Shown: positions 1 through 5,692 of the stretch, in pieces
Layout: the number at the start of each line of letters is the position of its first letter
Position numbering within the stretch: position 1 is the first letter of the stretch
Assembly (NCBI GenBank): GCA_020718925.1
Contig: DYRC01000115.1
Location: 1-11,617, forward strand
Direction of reading: 5' to 3'
From: Desulfonema limicola
GTDB lineage: Bacteria > Desulfobacterota > Desulfobacteria > Desulfobacterales > DYRC01
Length of the DNA: 11,617 nt
Position numbers and translations under genes: made by a program
Notes under the pieces: generated by a model
The model's database searches: none
The model's input: only the letters and a program-made list of their open reading frames with translations
Told to the model about the DNA's origin: nothing

Positions 1-101
1 GCGCTCAATACGAAGTTACGCTGAATTACACACCGGTTTCAAGCGATTCCGATGGCATTTACTGGAAAGCCGATCCCGGCAGCCTGAAGGAAAAAAACTG
101 A
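1..101 (+). CDS. C-terminal end of an unidentified protein (5' end outside the window)
   Basis: The frame beginning at base 3 is open from the window edge to a TGA at 99-101 and reads as 32 residues. It starts AQYEVTLNYTPVSSDSDGIY and ends in the lysine-rich string SLKEKN. The alternation of polar and hydrophobic residues (YEVTLNYTPV) suggests a terminal beta strand of an extracellular or Ig-like domain, but this is only an impression. The other two + frames do not give a convincing end: frame 1 stops at 22-24, and frame 2 runs on into the GC-rich repeat. No family can be named from so short a piece. A family A palindrome begins about ten bases after the stop and could act as its transcript end. 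Confidence 0.55.
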   Translation, partial: AQYEVTLNYTPVSSDSDGIYWKADPGSLKEKN

Positions 102-111
102 GCTACTCACC

Positions 112-200
112 TAACCCCCCGGCCCCCTTCCCTGAAAGGGAAGGGGGGGGGGAGACATCATCAGTACTCCCCCTCTCCTTTCAGGGGAGGGACCGGGGGG
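112..200. repeat. GC-rich palindromic element, family A, copy A1
   Basis: Two arms lie in inverted orientation around a short AT-richer spacer. The left arm contains CCCCTTCCCTGAAAGGGAAG, itself a hairpin, followed by a run of ten G at 143-152. The right arm contains the hairpin CCCCTCTCCTTTCAGGGGAG. The reverse complement of the right arm (CCCCCCGGTCCCTCCCCTGA and onward) matches the left arm, so the whole unit can also fold as one long imperfect hairpin. Related copies lie at 5376-5415 (a half unit), 6891-7010 and 10860-10954. It sits just after a stop codon, so it may help end transcription, but it has no U-tract typical of an intrinsic terminator. Confidence 0.85.
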
Positions 201-288
201 ACAATGCCATTAAGATAAGCTCCGAGATGTGATAAGATAAACATATCATAAATCACATTGAGGATGGTGTAATTAAAAGTGTTATTTT
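201..288. other. Short AT-rich stretch with no recognisable feature
   Basis: Between family A copy A1 and the transposase remnant I see no convincing reading frame, RNA gene or symmetrical site. The stretch contains loosely repeated GATAAG/GATAAA words (near 215 and 233) that I do not regard as significant. It may be the former terminal sequence of the decayed insertion sequence whose coding end lies at 289. Confidence 0.4.
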
Positions 289-423
289 TCATCTCCGATC
301 AGCTTTTTCCCAATAGTCTTCGCATTGCCCGTTTGCACACAGTATTCTGAGTGACAACATATTTCCGGCATTGCTTTCTTTCCAGCACGCACCGGCGTTT
401 TTCATACGCTTCTGAATTATATT
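289..423 (-). pseudogene. C-terminal remnant of an IS transposase, resembling the ISKra4 family
   Basis: On the minus strand the frame ending at a TGA (bases 291-289) reads QKRMKNAGACWKESNAGNML, then SLRILCANGQCEDYWEKADRR. This matches the pattern I know from the C-termini of ISKra4-type transposases: K-R-x-K, G-x-x-W, a block ending in M-L-x-L-R, then G-x-(8 or so)-W near the end. No start codon or upstream domain is present. Reading upstream (to the right) the homology-like stretch stops where family B copy B1 begins at about 424, so only the last 40 or so codons survive. It is too short to be functional. Family assignment is from pattern memory and could be wrong at family level; that it is a transposase tail is more secure. 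Confidence 0.6.
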
Positions 424-424
424 A

Positions 425-624
425 GGAGTTACGCAGTTGAATTTTAACCCCGAAGGGGTGTGATGATTATAGAAATCTGTATTTTCAAAAAGATCGGAAA
501 CCCCGAAGGGGTGAGATATATACCATCCCTTCGGGATTCTGTTCCTCAGTCTGCATATTTTCTGTAATCATATCAATCCTTCGGATTTAGAAAACATGGC
601 AATCGGGTTTCAACTGCATAACTC
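425..624. repeat. MITE-like element, family B, copy B1, with terminal inverted repeats
   Basis: The ends are near-perfect inverted repeats: GAGTTACGCAGTTGAA at 426-441 and TTCAACTGCATAACTC at 609-624 (15 of 16 pair). Inside are four small hairpins with CGAA/TTCG cores: CCCCGAAGGGG at 448-458 and 501-511, ATCCCTTCGGGAT at 525-537 and AATCCTTCGGATT at 575-587. The inner arms (GGGGTGTGATGATTATAG on the left, TAATCATATCAATCCTTCGG on the right) also pair imperfectly, so the whole unit can fold back on itself. A second copy without a recognisable right outer terminus lies at 4544-4698. It has no coding capacity, so if mobile it would depend on a transposase elsewhere. It abuts the transposase remnant at 289-423. 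Confidence 0.75.
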
Positions 625-670
625 ATAGAAATCAGAGGAAGTCAGATAAATCAGCGGTTCAGAACCGGGA

Positions 671-1093
671 TTACGCCGCAATCGCCGAAGCAATTTTTTC
701 AGCATTCTTTCTGATAACATCCATATTCCCCGGCTTGAGTTCCCAATCCGTCATAAAAAATTTCGGATTTCCGCTGATATGGGGAATCAGATGAAGATGA
801 TAGTGCATCACGACCTGATTCACGCCCCGACCGTTCAACTGTAAGACCGCAACCCCATCAAGATTCAGCGATGATTTCAGGGCAGCTGCTACTTTTTTGG
901 ACGCCCGATGGATTGCCGCCAGATCATCTGCCGGAATTTCCCAGATGTTTTCAGCGTGTTTTTTAGGAATAATCAGGGTGTGTCCGTCTGAAATAGGATT
1001 GATGTCTGCAAACGCAAAAACAGTATCATCCTCATACACTTTGAAACTGGGAATTTCGCCTTTTACAATCTTGCAAAAAATACAATCTGCCAT
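671..1093 (-). CDS. HIT-family nucleotide hydrolase/transferase (HinT-like)
   Basis: A 140-aa protein of normal length for the histidine triad family, cytoplasmic enzymes that hydrolyse phosphoramidate or other nucleotide-phosphate bonds through a histidine-nucleotide intermediate. The triad H-Y-H-L-H-L-I is at residues 97-103, with H99 expected to be the catalytic histidine, followed by H105. The N-terminal C4-x-x-C7 pair, H46 and H97 fit the zinc site found in many HinT proteins. The stretch around residues 30-46 (DINPISDGHTL through IPKKH) is the usual nucleotide-binding region. The ATG at 1093 is preceded by AGGAG at 1105-1101 with a 7-base gap. It starts 39 bases after the chemoreceptor stop and is probably the last gene of that transcript. 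The family is certain; the exact substrate cannot be read from sequence. Confidence 0.95.
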   Translation of the reverse strand: MADCIFCKIVKGEIPSFKVYEDDTVFAFADINPISDGHTLIIPKKHAENIWEIPADDLAAIHRASKKVAAALKSSLNLDGVAVLQLNGRGVNQVVMHYHLHLIPHISGNPKFFMTDWELKPGNMDVIRKNAEKIASAIAA

Positions 1094-1132
1094 CTGTTTT
1101 CTCCTGTTTTAAAGGGATTTAATGATTCCGGG

Positions 1133-3826
1133 TCAATATCGCTCAAACGCATTATCCTCATCATCTTCGGTATTTTCAGTCACTTCGATTTTACTTTTCT
1201 TTACTCCGGCGTTTCTGCCCCTGACTTTTTTGCGAAGGGACTTGTCTTCAGCCGCGCCCATATCGGAGACCTTGAAAAATCCGATGGTGTGCCTGAGTTC
1301 TTCCGCCTGCCCGGACAATTCTTCAGACATCGAAGACATTTCCTCAGATGTAGAAACATTCTGCTGAATCACCTGATCCAACTGCTGCGTGGCTTTGTTG
1401 ATCTGCTCCACGCCCGCATTCTGTTCTCTGCTTGCCGCGCTGATTTCCTGAACCAATTCTGCGGTCTTCTGAATATCCGGCACAAGATTCTCCAGCATTT
1501 CTCCGGCATTCTGGGCAATTTCCATACTCGAAGCTGAGATTTCGCCGATTTCGGAAGCCGCGCTCTGACTTTTCATGGCAAGTTTTCGGACTTCGGACGC
1601 CACTACGGCAAATCCTCTGCCATATTCTCCTGCCCGTGCTGCCTCAATTGCCGCGTTCAATGCCAAGAGATTGGTCTGACGGGCAATTTCTTCAATAACG
1701 GAAGTTTTTTTGACAATAGATTTCATTGCCCCGATGGTTTCTCTGAAGGCTTTTCCGCTTTTTTTAGCATCTTCTGCGGATTTTATGGCAATTTTCTCCG
1801 TCTGCATGGCATTATCCGCATTCAGACGGATGCTGGAGACCATCTGCTCCATTGAGGCGGAAGTTTGTTCTGCCGCCGCCTCCTGCTCATTTGCGCCCTG
1901 CGACATTTCCTGAGAGCCGGAGCTTAATTCCTCGCTCCCGGCAGCCACGTTCTTTGCCGCAGCCCTGACTGAAATCACAATCTCGTTGAGTTTTCTGATC
2001 ATGGAATTTAAAGCCTGCATAAGCGTATCTTTGTCAGATCGCTCTTTAACTTCAACCGTCAGATTTCCCTTAGCCATTTCTTCGGCAAGCCGGGTAATGT
2101 CATTCATGGCGTCAACCAGCAGGTTCAGGCTGTTTCTGATCTGATTGAAATCGCCCTTGAAGACTTGGGAAATTTTTTCAGGAATATCGCCTTTGGAAAT
2201 CCGTTCGATATTTGCAGAGGTCATGGTAATCGGCGCGACAAACGCCTCAATCAGGTTGTTGATGCCCACAACAAGCTCATTCCAGCATCCCTCAAATGAT
2301 GCGGCATTCCCGCGAGTCGTCAATATGCCGCTGCCGACCGCCTGAATCTGCGCTTCTGTTTCTTTTAAAACATCTCTGATTCTTTGTTTCATCGCCATCA
2401 ACGCCCGCATCAGCTTGTCATGCTCCGAGCGCGTCTTGAAGTCAGCAGAAAGATTTCCTTTGGCAATATCTTCGGCAATTCGGGTAACATCATGGGTAGA
2501 ATCAATCAGCGCATTCAGATTATTTCGGATATGGCTGAAATCGCCTCTGTATTCATCGGTGATTTTTTCAGGAATATCGCCTTTGGAAATCCGCTCAATA
2601 TACGAGGCGGTTATGGTAATCGGCGCGACAAACGCCTCTATCAGGCTGTTGATGCCGTGAACCAATTCCTGCCATGTTCCGGCAAAAGACGTGGCATTAC
2701 CGCGGGTTTGCAGCCTGCCATCCCGAACCGCCTGAATCAGTATATTTGTTTCGTCCATGACGCTTCGGATGGTCTTCTGCATATTCCGAAAAGAATCAGC
2801 AAGTTCTCCTATCTCATCCTTTTGCCGGATATGGATTTCTTGGCTTAAATCTCCTCCGGCAATCTGGTTTGCGCTTTGAACAAGGCTGAGAACCGGTCTT
2901 GTAATGCTTCGGGTGATGAAATACGCTATAATGACCCCGAAAGCAATCGCAGCAAGCCCGATAATGATTGCCCAGATGGTGTATAAATTTGCCATCCTGT
3001 TCGTGTCGGCGGTTTTGAGATCTGCCGCATCGCCCGCCTGTTTATGGATGTCTTCAGTAAGCGGCTCAATTTTATGCACTGCCTGCCGCATATTTTCCGT
3101 AAGAACGCTGATCTTTTTGTCCTGATCCGTGAGCTTGTCAAAAGCGTCTTTATAAGCGGACAACTCTTTTTCAACATCAGACACATATTTTTTCAATCCA
3201 TCGGATTCTTTGAAATGCCTGAACAGATTTTCAACGGCAGTATGCGTTGCCCTGATATATTCTTCATTTTCACGAAGCAGATAGTCTTTTTCATGCCTGC
3301 GAATCATCAGCATCAGCGATTGCGCTTTCTGATCTTCGTATTTTCCTATCTTTTCCTCAATGCCATGAATGACTGCTCTGAACTTTCCCTGCAATCCCGA
3401 ATTGTGATTCAATCCCCTGATTTCCCAATCTGCGGACAATTCTTTGAACGCTTTGGCGTAATCTTTGGCATATTCAATGATTTTTTCTGCCATTCCTGAC
3501 ATTTTCTCATTTGCTGCCTGCTTTGCAATGTCAGATAGGGATTGCGCTTCTTTGATGAGGTCAGCGATATTCTTGTCATAAGGTTCGAGATATTTTTTAT
3601 CCAGATGAAGCAGAAAATCTTTTTCATTTCTGCGGCATTGCAGCATCAGATTTTCGATTTCAGCAGCATGATTTGAAATAGCAATTTCTGTTTTCATCAG
3701 ATTGCCGAAATTGTTTATCGCAGACTTCACAGCAACATGATAGGTTGCCATTCCTAATCCGAGCAGCAGCATGATAAGCCCGAAACCGATAGCCAGTTTG
3801 AGACTGAGCCTGATATTTCCGAACAT
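1133..3826 (-). CDS. Methyl-accepting chemotaxis protein with HBM-like sensor and duplicated HAMP-type relay
   Basis: An 897-aa inner-membrane chemoreceptor that would control the CheA kinase. Transmembrane helix 1 is at about residues 9-32 and helix 2 at about 281-304. The periplasmic part between them repeats the motif C-R-R-N-E-K-D-F-L-L (64-73) as I-R-R-H-E-K-D-Y-L-L (175-184), as expected of the two four-helix modules of an HBM domain. A HAMP domain follows at about 303-356, then two 130-aa tandem units (358-487 and 488-617), each ending in a HAMP-like AKGNL segment. The cytoplasmic signalling hairpin spans about 618-850, with its tip at EEIARQTNLLALNAAIEAAR (712-731). A charged 45-residue linker leads to AFERY at 893-897, which fits the CheR/CheB tethering pentapeptide. 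The start has AAAAGGAGG at 3842-3834 with a 7-base gap. The ligand is unknown; HBM receptors studied elsewhere bind organic acids. Confidence 0.95.
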   Translation of the reverse strand: MFGNIRLSLKLAIGFGLIMLLLGLGMATYHVAVKSAINNFGNLMKTEIAISNHAAEIENLMLQCRRNEKDFLLHLDKKYLEPYDKNIADLIKEAQSLSDIAKQAANEKMSGMAEKIIEYAKDYAKAFKELSADWEIRGLNHNSGLQGKFRAVIHGIEEKIGKYEDQKAQSLMLMIRRHEKDYLLRENEEYIRATHTAVENLFRHFKESDGLKKYVSDVEKELSAYKDAFDKLTDQDKKISVLTENMRQAVHKIEPLTEDIHKQAGDAADLKTADTNRMANLYTIWAIIIGLAAIAFGVIIAYFITRSITRPVLSLVQSANQIAGGDLSQEIHIRQKDEIGELADSFRNMQKTIRSVMDETNILIQAVRDGRLQTRGNATSFAGTWQELVHGINSLIEAFVAPITITASYIERISKGDIPEKITDEYRGDFSHIRNNLNALIDSTHDVTRIAEDIAKGNLSADFKTRSEHDKLMRALMAMKQRIRDVLKETEAQIQAVGSGILTTRGNAASFEGCWNELVVGINNLIEAFVAPITMTSANIERISKGDIPEKISQVFKGDFNQIRNSLNLLVDAMNDITRLAEEMAKGNLTVEVKERSDKDTLMQALNSMIRKLNEIVISVRAAAKNVAAGSEELSSGSQEMSQGANEQEAAAEQTSASMEQMVSSIRLNADNAMQTEKIAIKSAEDAKKSGKAFRETIGAMKSIVKKTSVIEEIARQTNLLALNAAIEAARAGEYGRGFAVVASEVRKLAMKSQSAASEIGEISASSMEIAQNAGEMLENLVPDIQKTAELVQEISAASREQNAGVEQINKATQQLDQVIQQNVSTSEEMSSMSEELSGQAEELRHTIGFFKVSDMGAAEDKSLRKKVRGRNAGVKKSKIEVTENTEDDEDNAFERY
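1976..2755 (-). repeat. 390-bp tandem duplication inside the chemoreceptor gene
   Basis: Two direct units of 390 bp (2366-2755 and 1976-2365) encode residues 358-487 and 488-617. Exact shared blocks 390 bp apart include TCAGGAATATCGCCTTTGGA (near 2178 and 2568) and GGCGCGACAAACGCCTC (near 2232 and 2622). At protein level both units carry the TRGNA-x-SF, GIN-x-LIEAFVAPIT and ERISKGDIPEKI blocks in the same order. The length keeps the reading frame and adds one more HAMP-type relay unit. Confidence 0.9.
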
Positions 3827-3833
3827 CTGATAA

Positions 3834-3842
3834 CCTCCTTTT
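3834..3842 (-). promoter_or_regulatory. Strong ribosome binding site of the chemoreceptor gene
   Basis: AAAAGGAGG on the minus strand lies 7 bases upstream of the ATG at 3826. It is nearly a full anti-Shine-Dalgarno match, stronger than the others in this gene group. It supports high expression and fixes the start. Confidence 0.85.
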
Positions 3843-3867
3843 GGTGCAGCAGCTTGAATTGGGATGA

Positions 3868-4521
3868 TTATTTGGGATGAAATTCGCTGAGATATTTATT
3901 CTGAAAAGCAAACTCATCCATCAGAATCAGATTTTTTTTGGTGGCTCTGATGGCAGCTTTGAAATCGGCTTCTGCGTCAGGCGCGGGGTTTTTAACAGAT
4001 TCCACTTTGCCCGGCGTGATTGCCTTAGCTGAAACCACGTCATACTTGTAAAAATCCGACAGATTCAGGTTTTCAAATTGCTTTCCGAATGCCGGGTCTC
4101 TCAATTCTTTGGCTGCTTTGGAGGTGAGCTTCTGAAAGTAAAATGATTTGATAATTCCGTTCAAATCAAGGGCTAAAAAGACCTGAATGCCGCCGTACTG
4201 CCCTTTCTGATTCACGCCGTGAATATAACCGATTTTTTCCTTGTCTTTCAACACCTCATAAACAGTGTAAGGCACATCCGCAGTTTCAAATAACCCCTGA
4301 AATTTATCCCCCAACCGCTTTTCGATTTCTTTAAGCAACGCGTCTCCGCCCTTTTTGTCTATGGACAGATACAGCGTTTTATAGCCCGTAGAGCCGGGAA
4401 AGAGCCGCGCCACATCTTTATCCGGATCATTGAGATCGCAGCCCACCGCCGCATACAGGGCAGTGGTTGCAGCCATCAGGATAAGCAGCGAAAAGCCTGC
4501 AATTCGGATCATGTTTTTCAT
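3868..4521 (-). CDS. Exported protein, possibly FMN-binding-domain-like
   Basis: A 217-aa protein starting at the ATG at 4521. A longer frame from a TTG at 4539 is possible, but AAAGGA sits inside that extension, 9 bases before the ATG. Residues 1-24 form a signal peptide (MKNMIRIAGF, then a hydrophobic stretch to LYA). The following AVGC (25-28) resembles a weak lipobox, so C28 could carry a lipid anchor. The middle, G98-Y-I-H-G to A-L-D-L-N-G-I-I (to residue 124), has the shape of an FMN_bind domain: a G-rich strand, then a strand with D-x-N/D-G-x-I. The SGAT-type flavinylation motif of RnfG/NqrC is absent, so covalent flavin is not predicted. The stop is 41 bases before the chemoreceptor start, so the two are probably cotranscribed. 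The FMN assignment is tentative; export is well supported. Confidence 0.7.
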   Translation of the reverse strand: MKNMIRIAGFSLLILMAATTALYAAVGCDLNDPDKDVARLFPGSTGYKTLYLSIDKKGGDALLKEIEKRLGDKFQGLFETADVPYTVYEVLKDKEKIGYIHGVNQKGQYGGIQVFLALDLNGIIKSFYFQKLTSKAAKELRDPAFGKQFENLNLSDFYKYDVVSAKAITPGKVESVKNPAPDAEADFKAAIRATKKNLILMDEFAFQNKYLSEFHPK

Positions 4522-4530
4522 CAGTGTTTT

Positions 4531-4536
4531 TCCTTT
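4531..4536 (-). promoter_or_regulatory. Ribosome binding site deciding the 4521 start
   Basis: AAAGGA on the minus strand lies 9 bases before ATG 4521. Because it falls within the six codons that a TTG start at 4539 would add, it argues for the ATG as the true start and leaves a cleaner signal peptide. Confidence 0.65.
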
Positions 4537-4543
4537 CAATCAA

Positions 4544-4698
4544 GAGATTACGCAAAAAACCCCGAAGGGGTGGAATGATTATAGAGATCAGCAATTTCAA
4601 AATGTTTGAAAACCCCGAAGGGGTGAAATATGTCATCTCTTCGGGATTGTTATATATTCTCTATATCTCTTCTATAATCATATCAATCCTTCGGATTT
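4544..4698. repeat. MITE-like element, family B, copy B2, filling an intergenic gap
   Basis: Aligns along its length with copy B1: GAGATTACGCAAAA at the left, CCCCGAAGGGG at 4560-4570 and 4613-4623, ATCTCTTCGGGAT at 4635-4647, and ATAATCATATCAATCCTTCGGATTT at the right end (4675-4699 region). The spacing between these blocks is nearly the same as in B1, while the AT-rich sequence between them has diverged. The right outer terminus seen in B1 is missing here: the element ends two or three bases before the stop codon (4703-4701) of the upstream gene. It makes up nearly the whole gap between that gene and the start of the FMN-binding-like gene. Confidence 0.75.
4578..4583 (-). promoter_or_regulatory. 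Possible -10 box inside copy B2, facing the chemoreceptor gene group
   Basis: TATAAT on the minus strand, within CTCTATAATCATTCC, is about 57 bases upstream of ATG 4521. No good -35 hexamer lies at 16-18 bases: the TTGAAA upstream is only 11 bases away. This is weak evidence for a promoter carried by the repeat. Confidence 0.2.
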
Positions 4699-4700
4699 TG

Positions 4701-5543
4701 TCAGATATTCAGCAATCCGATGAATGTGTCCCGATACTTTTCCGATGGCGGCGTTTCATTGCGGATCCCCGCGCATCGGGCAAAAAACATGCGCGGAGAT
4801 TCGCCTTCTGCAACATAAACGCTCAATTTTTCAGCAGGTATATCTTTTGAAGAATACGGCGCAAGATGAGGCGTCTTTTCTGCCAGAAAGTCAAATACCG
4901 CACGGCTGGTGGTAACAAAAAAATCAGAAATTTCAGCGTCTTCAAGCATCAGCCGGGTCCATGCGTTCAATCGCTCTTCAGTCATAAACGCGCCAGAGTC
5001 TTCACGCCTGAGCAATGATTTTTCCAAAGGAATTTCAATCTCTGCGTCATCCTCGCCTCTGAGTTCTTCAAACAGGGATTTTTCCATTTTTTCAAAAGCA
5101 GAAATTTCCCGGTCCACATCCTGACGCTCCGCATCAAATTCCTGAGCGATTTTCAGAAATAATCGGGCATTGAACAGAGGATCGGCTGCCTCCTGCACAA
5201 TCCCGTATCCTTTCAATTCCGAGCGAATATGGGCAATTGCATGATCATCATCGTCCTGTCTGAATTTGAAAAAATTCAACTCCGCGCCCTGATGAAGTTC
5301 AGCCCATTTTCTGTATTCTTTTGCCAAAGCATCCAGCTTATCGTCATCGGATTGAACAGGACGGCGGATTTCCACCTCACCCCCGCCCCCTCTCTGAAAC
5401 GGAGAGAGGAGTCCGCCTTTTTCTGCTGAGGCTTTGGGCGTGTTCATTGATGGTTGATAGACAGATACGGAGTTGAAACAGGCATTCAGCGCATCTGCTG
5501 TCTGTCCGGATATGACCGTAAAAGGAAAGTATATCGCGTTCAT
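4701..5543 (-). CDS. Acidic helical protein of unknown function with an in-frame repeat-encoded segment
   Basis: A 280-aa protein starting at ATG 5543, preceded by AAGGAG with a 4-base gap; a frame 13 codons longer exists but lacks such a site. I do not recognise the family. No signal peptide or membrane segment is evident, so it is probably cytoplasmic. The N-terminal 30 residues (MNAIYFPFTVISGQTADALN and on) look structured. Residues 37-58, including KGGLLSPFQRGGGG, are encoded by a half copy of the family A palindrome and are probably a flexible loop. The rest is mostly charged and helical, with acidic clusters (SDDDK, RQDDDDH, RGEDDAEIEIP). It lies 149 bases downstream of the EcsC gene and 179 upstream of the exported-protein gene. 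In this frame the repeat adds sequence without breaking the gene. Confidence 0.75.
   Translation of the reverse strand: MNAIYFPFTVISGQTADALNACFNSVSVYQPSMNTPKASAEKGGLLSPFQRGGGGEVEIRRPVQSDDDKLDALAKEYRKWAELHQGAELNFFKFRQDDDDHAIAHIRSELKGYGIVQEAADPLFNARLFLKIAQEFDAERQDVDREISAFEKMEKSLFEELRGEDDAEIEIPLEKSLLRREDSGAFMTEERLNAWTRLMLEDAEISDFFVTTSRAVFDFLAEKTPHLAPYSSKDIPAEKLSVYVAEGESPRMFFARCAGIRNETPPSEKYRDTFIGLLNI
5376..5415. repeat. Family A palindrome, half copy A4, inside a coding region
   Basis: CACCCCCGCCCCCTCTCTGA followed by AACGGAGAGAGGAG. The hairpin stem is CCTCTCT at 5389-5395 with AGAGAGG at 5403-5409. Its reverse complement, CTCTCTCCGTTTCAGAGAGG then GGGCGGGGG, matches the right arm of copy A3 (CCCTCTCCGTTTCGGGGAGG then GGGCGGGGG). 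It is a single arm, not the two-arm unit seen at the other three sites. It is translated in frame in the minus-strand gene 5543-4701. Confidence 0.8.
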
Positions 5544-5547
5544 GGTT

Positions 5548-5553
5548 CTCCTT
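5548..5553 (-). promoter_or_regulatory. Ribosome binding site deciding the 5543 start
   Basis: AAGGAG on the minus strand, 4 bases before ATG 5543. The gap is short but acceptable, and the longer frame starting at 5582 has no comparable site, so the shorter protein is preferred. Confidence 0.6.
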
Positions 5554-5586
5554 GTGTTATGATTCAGACAAAAAATATCCATTTTA

Positions 5587-5616
5587 TCAGGCTTTTTGCT
5601 GAAGCCTGACTTTTTA
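5587..5616. terminator. Hairpin with T-rich flank, possible terminator
   Basis: TCAGGCTT at 5587-5594 pairs perfectly with AAGCCTGA at 5602-5609 around a 7-base loop. On the + strand it is followed by CTTTTTA, as in an intrinsic terminator, but no + strand gene precedes it. On the minus strand, where the EcsC gene ends upstream, the hairpin is followed only by TAAAATGG, a weak U-tract. It may therefore be a leaky or bidirectional signal between the EcsC gene and the next one. Confidence 0.35.
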
Positions 5617-5664
5617 TATTTTGTAATCGGGATACTGTCAATAGTTAAAATATCTTCCTAACAC

Positions 5665-5691
5665 TTCTCATTTCTCATTTCTCATTTCTCA
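5665..5691. repeat. Heptanucleotide tandem repeat (TTTCTCA)
   Basis: Three full TTTCTCA units (5671-5677, 5678-5684, 5685-5691) preceded by a partial unit TTCTCA. It lies immediately beyond the stop codon of the EcsC gene and is flanked on both sides by CACTTAACAC/TAACACTT words also seen in the kinase gene insertion at 10397-10482. Confidence 0.9.
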
Positions 5692-5692
5692 C

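Noticed and set aside
425..587. CCCCGAAGGGG repeats considered as a CRISPR array
   Set aside because: The units are short palindromes at unequal spacing within a larger inverted structure, with no cas genes; a mobile-element-type repeat explains them better.
625..670. Similar AATCAG/AGTCAG words downstream of the HIT gene as a separate repeat family
   Set aside because: Only a few short imperfect words, with no second copy in the window; too little to call.
2384..2848. Long open frames on the + strand opposite the chemoreceptor and opposite the kinase (for example 7777-8520 on the minus strand)
   Set aside because: They lie antisense to strongly supported coding sequence, have no recognisable domains, and are cysteine, phenylalanine or serine rich in the way expected of complementary frames.
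4522..4539. TTG start at 4539 for the exported protein
   Set aside because: The ribosome binding site for ATG 4521 lies inside this extension, and the shorter form has a standard signal peptide.
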